The notes below the pieces were generated by a model. The model was given only the letters and a program-made list of their open reading frames with translations, searched no databases and was not told where the DNA came from. Position numbers and translations under genes: made by a program. A stretch of 21,993 nucleotides of DNA from an uncultured Oscillospiraceae bacterium (GTDB lineage Bacteria; Bacillota; Clostridia; Oscillospirales; Oscillospiraceae), in contig CAKUHV010000020.1 of assembly GCA_934659445.1 (NCBI GenBank), forward strand, positions 1 through 21,993, given 5' to 3'. Numbering within the stretch: position 1 is the first letter of the stretch; every line of letters begins with the position of its first letter. This document shows positions 14,962-21,069 of this stretch, piece by piece.

Positions 14962-14982
14962 CGCCCCCCTTCTTTCGGGGCG
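14962..14982 (-). promoter_or_regulatory. Hairpin sequestering the ribosome-binding site of the holin pair
   Basis: On the minus strand CGCCCC (14982-14977) pairs with GGGGCG (14967-14962), an exact 6-bp GC stem with a nine-base loop. The 3' arm is most of the GGGGGG Shine-Dalgarno sequence of the XhlA-like gene. Confidence 0.5.
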
Positions 14983-15043
14983 TTCCGCCGCCCCTTGCTA
15001 TTGGCGGGCAGGGGGCCAAGGTTGACCGACAGAGTACAACAAC

Positions 15044-15079
15044 GCCCCCGGAGCAGACGATCTTGTCTGTACCGGGGGC
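15044..15079. terminator. Hairpin after the ABC transporter ATPase gene
   Basis: GCCCCCGG (15044-15051) and CCGGGGGC (15072-15079) form an 8-bp stem, with an inner CAGAC/GTCTG helix. On the minus strand GTTGTTGT follows, a poor U-run. On the plus strand TTTATTT follows, a better one. Termination of the ABC operon may therefore be partial, allowing read-through into the holin pair. Confidence 0.6.
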
Positions 15080-15095
15080 TTTATTTCGATTCAGC

Positions 15096-15818
15096 TTACA
15101 GCACCTTGGACAGGAAGCTCTTGGTGCGCTCCTCCTTGGGGTGGGCGAAGAACTCCGCGGGGGTGTTCTGCTCCAGAATGTGGCCGCCGTCCATGAACAG
15201 CACGCGGCTGCCCACCTCCCGGGCAAAGCCCATCTCGTGAGTGACCACCACCATGGTCATGCCCTCGTTGGCCAGCTCCTTCATCACGTCCAGCACCTCG
15301 CCCACCATCTCGGGGTCAAGGGCGGAGGTGGGCTCGTCAAACAGCATGACCTTAGGCTGCATGGCAAGGGCCCGGACGATGGCGATGCGCTGCTTCTGGC
15401 CGCCGGACAGCTGGTTGGGATAGGCGTCCGCCTTCTCCTCCAGGCCCACCCGGCGCAGCAGAGCCGTGGCCTCCTCGTCCGCCTGCTCCTGACTCATCAG
15501 TCTGGTGCGCACAGGGGACAGGGTGATGTTCTTCCGGATGGTCATGTTGGGGAACAGGTTGAAGTGCTGGAACACCATGCCCATCTGGCGGCGCATCTGG
15601 TCGATGTCCACTTTGGGGTCGGTGAGCTCGGTGCCCTGAAAGGTGATGCTGCCCTTGGTGGGGGTCTCCAGCAGGTTCAGGCACCGCAGGAAGGTGGACT
15701 TGCCGGAGCCGGAGGGGCCGATGATCACCACCTTCTCCCCGGGATAGATATGCTCGGAGATGTCGTCCAGCACCAGATGGTCGCCGAAGGACTTGGACAG
15801 GTGTTTAACGTCTATCAC
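15096..15818 (-). CDS. Polar amino-acid ABC transporter, ATP-binding protein (GlnQ type)
   Basis: The ATPase of a three-part amino-acid importer. The 240-residue product has the standard length and complete motifs: Walker [10 protein letters not shown] (about residues 33-41), Q-loop, ABC signature LSGGQKQR, Walker [15 protein letters not shown] and switch His in [10 protein letters not shown]. The start is a GTG with AGGAGG 10 bases upstream. It overlaps the permease gene by 14 bases, so the two are translationally coupled. Family members carry glutamine, arginine, histidine or cystine; substrate is set by the binding protein. Confidence 0.96.
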   Translation of the reverse strand: MIDVKHLSKSFGDHLVLDDISEHIYPGEKVVIIGPSGSGKSTFLRCLNLLETPTKGSITFQGTELTDPKVDIDQMRRQMGMVFQHFNLFPNMTIRKNITLSPVRTRLMSQEQADEEATALLRRVGLEEKADAYPNQLSGGQKQRIAIVRALAMQPKVMLFDEPTSALDPEMVGEVLDVMKELANEGMTMVVVTHEMGFAREVGSRVLFMDGGHILEQNTPAEFFAHPKEERTKSFLSKVL

Positions 15819-16578
15819 TTTGACGCAGCCTCCTTTCCAGCTTGCCCTGCAGGGCGGTCAGGATCATCACGATCACCAGATACATCAGGGCGATGCCCAC
15901 GTAGGGGAACATATACTCATAGGTCTTGGCGCCCACGGCCTCGGCATAATACACCAGCTCGGTGCCGCCGATGGCGGACACCAGAGAGGTGTCCTTAAAC
16001 AGGGTGATCAGCTCGTTGCCCAGAGAGGGCAGAATGTTCTTGAACGCCTGGGGAATGACAATGAAGCGCATGGTGTCCAGATAGCCCAGCCCCAGGGAGC
16101 GGCCGGCCTCGCTCTGGCCCACGTCCACGCTCATCAGGCCGCCGCGGACGATCTCCGCCACATAGGCGCCGGAGTTGATGCCCAGACCGATGATGCCCAC
16201 CAGAGTGTGGTTCCGGCTGGTCTTGAAGATGACAAAGCCCCAGATCAGCAGCTGCACCATCATGGGGGTGCCGCGGATCACGGTGGTGTACACCTGGCAC
16301 AGGACGTTGACCACCCCCAGGAGAGGATTGCGCCGGCCGGGGCGCTGCTGATCGTGGGCCGTGCGCACCACGGCCACCAGAACGCCCAGCACCACACCGA
16401 TGATCAGGGCGGCGACGGTCAGCTCCAGCGTGACCCCGATGCCCCTAAGATAGAGCTTCCAGCGGTCGCCCTCTACAAATGCCTTATAAAAGCTGACAAA
16501 GGACTTCTGGCCGAAGCCCAGCACGTCGCCGTTTTTCAGTGCCTTCGACAATGTCTCGTAGGTCTGCGCCCAATCCAC
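15805..16578 (-). CDS. Polar amino-acid ABC transporter, permease (HisM/GlnP family)
   Basis: A 257-residue inner-membrane permease of the HisM/GlnP type. The region begins [19 protein letters not shown], the usual His/Glu/Gln/Arg/opine permease entry, and the EAA coupling loop reads [23 protein letters not shown]. About five membrane segments are visible. An unusual N-terminal extension of about 45 residues precedes the first membrane helix. The start is a GTG with AAAGGGGG eight bases upstream. The binding-protein gene ends 90 bases upstream, separated by a strong hairpin. Confidence 0.94.
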   Translation of the reverse strand: MDWAQTYETLSKALKNGDVLGFGQKSFVSFYKAFVEGDRWKLYLRGIGVTLELTVAALIIGVVLGVLVAVVRTAHDQQRPGRRNPLLGVVNVLCQVYTTVIRGTPMMVQLLIWGFVIFKTSRNHTLVGIIGLGINSGAYVAEIVRGGLMSVDVGQSEAGRSLGLGYLDTMRFIVIPQAFKNILPSLGNELITLFKDTSLVSAIGGTELVYYAEAVGAKTYEYMFPYVGIALMYLVIVMILTALQGKLERRLRQSDRR

Positions 16579-16612
16579 GAACGTGTCCCCCTTTCATTAG
16601 TAGACCACAGCG

Positions 16613-16638
16613 GGGCGGGCGGTCCAAGCCGCCCGCCC
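16613..16638 (-). promoter_or_regulatory. Intercistronic hairpin between binding protein and permease
   Basis: GGGCGGGCGG (16613-16622) pairs exactly with CCGCCCGCCC (16629-16638) across a six-base loop. No U-run follows on the minus strand. Such hairpins commonly protect the 3' end of a binding-protein message and lower expression of the downstream permease genes. Confidence 0.75.
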
Positions 16639-16668
16639 TGTATGGGTCCTGTGTTCTTATTGTCCCGA

Positions 16669-17505
16669 TCAGTCGGCGTTGATGTACTTGTCAACGATGG
16701 ACTGCAGGGTGCCGTCGGCCTTCAGCTCGGCCAGAGCGGCGTTCACAGCGTCCAGCAGCTGGGTGTTGCCCTTCTTCATGCCGATGGCGTAATCCTCGGT
16801 GACCCAGTCGCCGTCCAGCAGCTTCAGGCCGGGGTTGGCCTCGACAAAGGCCTTGGCGGGCTCGTTGTCGATGATGACGGCGTCGATCTGATCGTTCTTC
16901 AGGGCCTCCACAGCCAGAGCGCCGGTCTCGTAAGCGGTGACGTGATCCTCGCCATAGCCGCCGTTCTCAGGGGTGTCGGAGGCGTAGATGTAACCGGTGG
17001 TGGCCTTCTGGCAGCCGATCATTTCGGCGTTGGCCAGATCGTCGATGGACTGGATGGGGGAGTCCTCCTTCACGATGACCACCTGAACGCCGGTGGCGTA
17101 GCTGTCGGAGAAGTCCATGACCTCCTGACGCTTTTCGGTGACGGTGACGCCGGCCATCACAATGTCGCTGGAGCCGTTCTGAGCGGCCAGCAGGGCGGCG
17201 TCAAAGCCCATGTCGTCCACCACCAGCTCCAGGCCCAGCTTCTGGGCGATGGCGTTGGCCACCTCTACGTCGATGCCCTCGAACTTGCCGTCGTCGGTGA
17301 CCATCTCATAGGGGGGGAAGGCGGCGTTGGTGGCCATGCGCAGCTTGCCGGCCTCTACCGTGGTCACAGCGGCCTGAGTGTCGGAGCCGGAAGCGCTGGC
17401 GGAACCGGAAGCACTGCCGGAGGGGGCGGGCTCATCCTTTTTGCCGCAGGCGGCCAGGGACAGCACCATGGCCAGCGCCATGGTCATAGCAAGAAACTTT
17501 TTCAT
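16669..17505 (-). CDS. Amino-acid ABC transporter substrate-binding lipoprotein
   Basis: A 278-residue family 3 extracellular solute-binding protein (PF00497). The signal peptide ends in a lipobox, LAAC, with Cys20 as the lipidated residue. A Ser/Ala/Gly-rich linker (about 29-43) tethers the binding domain. Family features include MATNAAFPPYEM, GIDVEVANAIAQKLG and the ligand-site segment AGVTVTEKR followed by DFSDSY. Substrate is a polar amino acid, but which one cannot be read with confidence. The ATG at 17505 has AGGAG eight bases upstream. It is the first gene of the operon, under two overlapping promoters. Confidence 0.95.
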   Translation of the reverse strand: MKKFLAMTMALAMVLSLAACGKKDEPAPSGSASGSASASGSDTQAAVTTVEAGKLRMATNAAFPPYEMVTDDGKFEGIDVEVANAIAQKLGLELVVDDMGFDAALLAAQNGSSDIVMAGVTVTEKRQEVMDFSDSYATGVQVVIVKEDSPIQSIDDLANAEMIGCQKATTGYIYASDTPENGGYGEDHVTAYETGALAVEALKNDQIDAVIIDNEPAKAFVEANPGLKLLDGDWVTEDYAIGMKKGNTQLLDAVNAALAELKADGTLQSIVDKYINAD

Positions 17506-17551
17506 GTTCAAAACTCCTTTTCGGTAAGTCTTAGGATCTGCTTTGCAAGAG

Positions 17552-17576
17552 CACCTCAAGCTTCTGTCTTGAAGTG
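17552..17576 (-). promoter_or_regulatory. Leader hairpin of the ABC operon
   Basis: On the minus strand CACTTCAAG (17576-17568) pairs with CTTGAGGTG (17560-17552), nine base pairs including one G-U, with a seven-base loop. It lies at or just inside the predicted 5' end of the message, about 45 bases before the start codon. It could be an operator or a 5' stabilising structure. Confidence 0.5.
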
Positions 17577-17581
17577 TGCTT

Positions 17582-17611
17582 AGTATACACCGGTTAATTA
17601 TACATTGTCAA
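17582..17611 (-). promoter_or_regulatory. Sigma-A promoter P2 of the ABC operon
   Basis: Perfect TTGACA (17611-17606), 18-base spacer, TATACT (17587-17582) on the minus strand. It overlaps P1, whose -10 lies in its spacer. Confidence 0.85.
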
Positions 17612-17626
17612 CTGTTATTTAGTCAA
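17597..17626 (-). promoter_or_regulatory. Sigma-A promoter P1 of the ABC operon
   Basis: TTGACT (17626-17621), 18-base spacer, perfect TATAAT (17602-17597) on the minus strand. Shifted 15 bases upstream of P2. The two cannot be occupied by polymerase at once. Confidence 0.8.
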
Positions 17627-17907
17627 AACCGGATCTTTGTTTTTCAGCTCCCTTTGTGTCATGTGACGAGGGTCTTATCTCCGTTTTTTGTGGCTATTTT
17701 TCTTCCGTTTGTTGTTATATCGTGCTTTTGTTGCGGCGCCCCAGTTTTTTCCTTTATATCGTCCTGTTTTCCCCGTTTTTATATTGTGTTTTGTTTATTC
17801 ATTTTTCTATGAATATTCATTTTTCATTTTCCCGGGAACCTTTTCCTTCTCCCGTCGTCTGAATCTTTATGACAGGTTAACTTTTTCTTAAACTCATGCC
17901 CCGGCCC
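17627..17907. other. T-rich intergenic region without a recognisable gene
   Basis: The plus strand here is conspicuously T-rich, unlike the GC-rich genes around it. I see no gene. The hydrophobic open frames on the plus strand are a by-product of T-rich codons and lack ribosome-binding sites. Minus-strand starts run into stops within a few codons. Contents are a 12-bp direct repeat (17796-17825) and three degenerate copies of TTATAT(C/T)GT (near 17715, 17754 and 17779). The A-rich minus strand may act as UP-element DNA for the ABC promoters. Confidence 0.6.
17796..17825. repeat. 12-bp direct repeat upstream of the LTA synthase promoter
   Basis: TATTCATTTTTC occurs exactly at 17796-17807 and again at 17814-17825, with six bases between. 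A palindromic GAATATTC (17811-17818) overlaps the second copy. The repeats end about 80 bases upstream of the -35 of the LTA synthase promoter. Confidence 0.6.
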
Positions 17908-17936
17908 TTGCTTTTTTTCGGGGTGGTCACTATGAT
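17908..17936 (+). promoter_or_regulatory. Sigma-A promoter of the LTA synthase gene
   Basis: TTGCTT (17908-17913), 17-base spacer, TATGAT (17931-17936). The hexamers are the same pair found at the rpmE promoter. The start codon is about 45 bases downstream. Confidence 0.8.
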
Positions 17937-17980
17937 AGTGCTTGTCCGCCCTCTCTGCTGGGCGGAGGCTGCGCAAAGGA

Positions 17981-19834
17981 ATGGATAGACCGATGAAAAA
18001 ACTTATCTGCGGGGACTTCTTTCCCCGGCTTATTCTGGATATGAAGGCGCACCCCGGCCTGTGGGCCTCCCGGCTGGTGCTGCTGCTGGGGCCCTGGGCC
18101 AGCTTCTGGATGGTGGAAATTCTCAACGGCAACGATGTGTTCCACGACCTGTACGCCTGGCAGGTGCTGATGAACCTGATCTGGTATTGTCTGCTGTTCA
18201 TTGTGTGCCGTCTTGTGCTGGGGCGGAACAAATGGGCCTGCACCGCCGGGGCGGCCCTGTCCTTCGCCTTCGGACTGGTGAACCACTACGTGCTGCGCTT
18301 CCGCGGGCGCATCCTCTTCCCCGCCGACGTGGCCGGGTGGCACACGGCGGCCAACGTGGCCGCCGGCTTTGACTACTCCATGGACACGGAGATGACCCAG
18401 GCCGCCGTTCTGCTGGTCGCCTTCCTCTTTCTGGCTCTGGTCTGCCCCCGGCGGCGGGGGCGGGCAAAGCTGCCCCGGGCGGCGGCCCTCCTGCTGTGGG
18501 TCCTCACTCTGGGCTACTCCTTCGCCTTCTTCAAAACGGATATGCTGCCCGATCTGGGCATCTACACCCAGCAGTGGGTCACCCAGCGCAACGGCTTCGC
18601 CCTGAACTTCACCGTGGCCCTGCGGTACAGCAGCGTGGAAAAGCCCGACGGCTACTCCCATGATGCGGTGCTGGAACTGAAGGACCAGTATCAGGGACAG
18701 GACGGGGACGAGGCCAGACAGCCGGTGAATCTCATCGTCATTATGAACGAGTCCTTCTCCGACCTGACCATCTTCGACGGCCTTGAGCCCTCGGAGGACC
18801 CCACCCCCTTCCTTCACAGCCTGACGGAGAACACCGTAAAGGGCTGGATGTACTCCCCGGTCACCGGCGGCGGCACCGCCAGCGTGGAGTTCGAGTATCT
18901 CACCGGCTTCTCCACCCTGTTCCAGCCGCCCCACACCGTGGCCTATCAGCTGTATGTGAAAGAGAATATGCCCTCCCTCGCTGCTCTGGCGGGGAGCGCG
19001 GGGTATGACACCACCGCCTTCCACCCCTATAAGTCCTCCGGCTGGAACCGGCCCATCGCCTATCAGGATCTGGATTTCGACCACCAGCTGTATGAGGAGG
19101 ACGTGGAGGACCCCTATCTGATCCGGCACTACATCTCCGACCGGTCTGACTACGAAACGGTGATGGAGACCACCCGGAGCGCCAACGCCGCGGGACAGAA
19201 GTGCTTTGTCTTCAATGTGACCATGCAGAACCACAGCGGCTACTCTCAGGGCTGGAACAATCTGGAGCGCACCATCGACCTGCCCGACCGACTGAAAAGC
19301 GCGGACAGCTCCGCCGTCCAGTATCTTGCCCTGGCCCGGGCCAGCGACGACGCCCTGAAGGAGCTGATCGAGTATTACAGCCAGATAGAGGAGCCCACCA
19401 TGGTGGTGCTCTTCGGCGACCACCAGCCACCCCTGAAAAACGCCTTCTATGAGGAGCTTTACGGCAAGGCCCTGTCCGAGCGCACCACGGAGGAGGTCAT
19501 GAAGCAGTACATCACCCCCTTCTTTATCTGGGCCAACTACGAAATTGAGGAGCAGCAGGACGTGGCCGTCAGTCCCAACTATCTGGGGGTGCTCACCGCC
19601 AGGCTGGCGGGGCTGCCCCTGACCGGGTTCATGGAATTTCTGGACGGGCTGTATCAGCAGCTTCCCGCCATCACCCCCGTGGGCATCCTCACCGCCGACG
19701 GGCAGTATTTGAAGCGGGACGAGCTGAGCCGGGAGCAGCAGGCCCTGCTGGAGCAGTACAGCATTCTGAACTACTGCGGCATGGTGGATCTGTTTGACGA
19801 GGCCCGGGATATGTTCTGTGTCTCAGAGGGATAG
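17981..19834 (+). CDS. LtaS-type lipoteichoic acid synthase / phosphoglycerol transferase
   Basis: A 617-residue membrane enzyme of the LtaS family, which polymerises glycerol phosphate from phosphatidylglycerol onto a glycolipid anchor on the outer membrane face. The N-terminal third has about five hydrophobic segments. The rest is a sulfatase-fold domain. Active-site residues are present at near-canonical positions: the metal-ligand Glu in MNESFSD (about 256), the nucleophile Thr in GGGTASVEFE (about 299), Trp/Arg in GWNR (about 354-356), His in NHSGY (about 417) and Asp-His in GDHQPP (about 479). The start is uncertain. ATG 17981 has GGAGG 12 bases upstream; ATG 17993 has AAAGGA 12 bases upstream. 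It is monocistronic, with its own promoter and terminator. A different phosphoglycerol acceptor cannot be excluded. Confidence 0.9.
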   Translation: MDRPMKKLICGDFFPRLILDMKAHPGLWASRLVLLLGPWASFWMVEILNGNDVFHDLYAWQVLMNLIWYCLLFIVCRLVLGRNKWACTAGAALSFAFGLVNHYVLRFRGRILFPADVAGWHTAANVAAGFDYSMDTEMTQAAVLLVAFLFLALVCPRRRGRAKLPRAAALLLWVLTLGYSFAFFKTDMLPDLGIYTQQWVTQRNGFALNFTVALRYSSVEKPDGYSHDAVLELKDQYQGQDGDEARQPVNLIVIMNESFSDLTIFDGLEPSEDPTPFLHSLTENTVKGWMYSPVTGGGTASVEFEYLTGFSTLFQPPHTVAYQLYVKENMPSLAALAGSAGYDTTAFHPYKSSGWNRPIAYQDLDFDHQLYEEDVEDPYLIRHYISDRSDYETVMETTRSANAAGQKCFVFNVTMQNHSGYSQGWNNLERTIDLPDRLKSADSSAVQYLALARASDDALKELIEYYSQIEEPTMVVLFGDHQPPLKNAFYEELYGKALSERTTEEVMKQYITPFFIWANYEIEEQQDVAVSPNYLGVLTARLAGLPLTGFMEFLDGLYQQLPAITPVGILTADGQYLKRDELSREQQALLEQYSILNYCGMVDLFDEARDMFCVSEG

Positions 19835-19852
19835 CAGCGCGGAGCATTCAGC

Positions 19853-19886
19853 ACGGCGGAGCCGGGAAGCGGCTCCGTCGTTTTTT
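19853..19886 (+). terminator. Intrinsic terminator of the LTA synthase gene
   Basis: A 12-bp stem (ACGGCGGAGCCG with CGGCTCCGTCGT, one G-U pair, five-base loop), followed by a run of T residues ending at 19886. Confidence 0.88.
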
Positions 19887-19898
19887 GTCTGCGCCCCC

Positions 19899-19927
19899 TT
19901 GCGCGCCGTCCGCTCAGTTGCTACAAT
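19899..19927 (+). promoter_or_regulatory. Sigma-A promoter of the Tag-GNAT fusion gene
   Basis: TTGCGC (19899-19904), 17-base spacer, TACAAT (19922-19927). The start codon is 37 bases downstream of the -10. It follows directly after the preceding terminator. Confidence 0.7.
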
Positions 19928-19964
19928 AGAAAAAAAGCCGCCGCGGGCGGGACAGGAGACGAAT

Positions 19965-21023
19965 ATGGAGACACAGGATCGCTGCCCCTGGGCGGGGCCG
20001 GACGAGATCTACAAGGACTATCATGACAACGAGTGGGGCCGCCCCACCCATGATGACCGCCGGCTGTTTGAGCTGCTGTGTCTGGAGGGGATGCAGGCGG
20101 GGCTGTCCTGGCTGACCATTCTGAAAAAGCGCCCCGCCTTCCGCCGGGCCTTTGACGGCTTCGACCCCCGGAAGGTGGCGGGATACGGCGGAGAAAAGGT
20201 AGAGCAGCTCATGGCCGACCCCTCCATCGTGCGCAACCGGCGGAAGATCCTCTCCGTCATCGAAAATGCGAAGCGCGTTCTGGACATCCAGCGGGAATAT
20301 GGCAGCTTTGACCGCTTTTTGTGGCAGTATGTGGACGGCGTGCCCGTGGTCAACAGCCCGGCCTCTCAGGCGGAGGTGCCTGCCAGCTCCCCCCTGTCCG
20401 ACCGGCTGAGCGCCGATCTGAAAAGGCGGGGCTTCACCTTTGTGGGGCCTACCATCATCTACTCTTTTTTGCAGGCGGCTGGGCTGGTGGACGACCATCT
20501 GACCTGCTGCGGCTGGCACAGCCGGGTGCGGCAGCAGCGGGACTGGGTCCGCACCGCCTCTATAGACGATCTGGACGCCGTGTCCGCCGTGGAGGCCCAG
20601 TGCTTCCCTCTGGCGGAGGCCGCCACCCGGGAGGAGTTCCGACAGCGCCTGCTGCACTATGGCGGCCACTTCTGGCTGCTGTTCCGGAACGGGCGGCTGA
20701 TCGCCTTCGTTGACGGCATGGTCACCGACCGGCCCGACCTGACGGACGAGCTGTACCAGCGGGCCGACCTGCACGATGAGAACGGCGCCTGGCAGATGAT
20801 CTTCGGGGTGAACACGGTGCCCGACTGCCGGAAGCAGGGCTGCGCCGGGCTGCTGCTGCGCCGGGCCATCGCCGATGCCAGGGCCCAGGGCCGCCGGGGG
20901 CTGGTGCTCACCTGCAAGGACGCCCTGGTCCATTATTACGCCTCCTTCGGCTTTGTGAACGAGGGGGTGTCCCCCTCCGTACACGGGAACGTGGTCTGGA
21001 ACCAAATGCGGCTGACCTTCTGA
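19965..21023 (+). CDS. DNA-3-methyladenine glycosylase I fused to a GNAT acetyltransferase
   Basis: A single 352-residue open frame with two complete domains. Residues 1-190 are a Tag-type glycosylase, which removes 3-methyladenine from alkylated DNA. It has the zinc-snap ligands Cys7 and His20 plus the C-terminal His-x3-Cys (DHLTCC), YHDNEWG, and LCLEGMQAGLSW with the likely catalytic Glu41. The RRGFTFVGPTIIYSFLQAAGLVDDH segment is nearly identical in layout to Escherichia coli Tag. Residues about 196-352 are an AANAT-like GNAT N-acetyltransferase: CFPLAEAATREEF, an acetyl-CoA loop VNTVPDCRKQGCAGLLL, LTCKDALVHYYASFGF and the HGNVVWNQM end. AGGAG lies six bases before the ATG. No frameshift or internal stop separates the domains. 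The acetyl acceptor is unknown. Confidence 0.92.
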   Translation: METQDRCPWAGPDEIYKDYHDNEWGRPTHDDRRLFELLCLEGMQAGLSWLTILKKRPAFRRAFDGFDPRKVAGYGGEKVEQLMADPSIVRNRRKILSVIENAKRVLDIQREYGSFDRFLWQYVDGVPVVNSPASQAEVPASSPLSDRLSADLKRRGFTFVGPTIIYSFLQAAGLVDDHLTCCGWHSRVRQQRDWVRTASIDDLDAVSAVEAQCFPLAEAATREEFRQRLLHYGGHFWLLFRNGRLIAFVDGMVTDRPDLTDELYQRADLHDENGAWQMIFGVNTVPDCRKQGCAGLLLRRAIADARAQGRRGLVLTCKDALVHYYASFGFVNEGVSPSVHGNVVWNQMRLTF

Positions 21024-21029
21024 CAGATC

Positions 21030-21069
21030 AAAATGTCCCCCGGTCCAAGTTGGACCGGGGGACATTTTT
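21030..21069. terminator. Bidirectional terminator between Tag-GNAT and the MATE gene
   Basis: A perfect 17-bp inverted repeat (21030-21046 with 21052-21068, loop AAGTT) with A-tract on one side and T-tract on the other, so it works in both directions. The TAA stop of the converging MATE gene overlaps its right edge. Confidence 0.93.

Noticed and set aside
15044..15079. Riboswitch or attenuator for the holin genes
   Set aside because: A simple two-part helix with no recognisable aptamer motif; a leaky terminator is the simpler reading.
17576..17812. Hydrophobic 78-codon open frame in the T-rich gap
   Set aside because: Phe/Leu/Ile content follows from T-rich codons. There is no ribosome-binding site, and it begins inside the promoter region of the opposite-strand operon.
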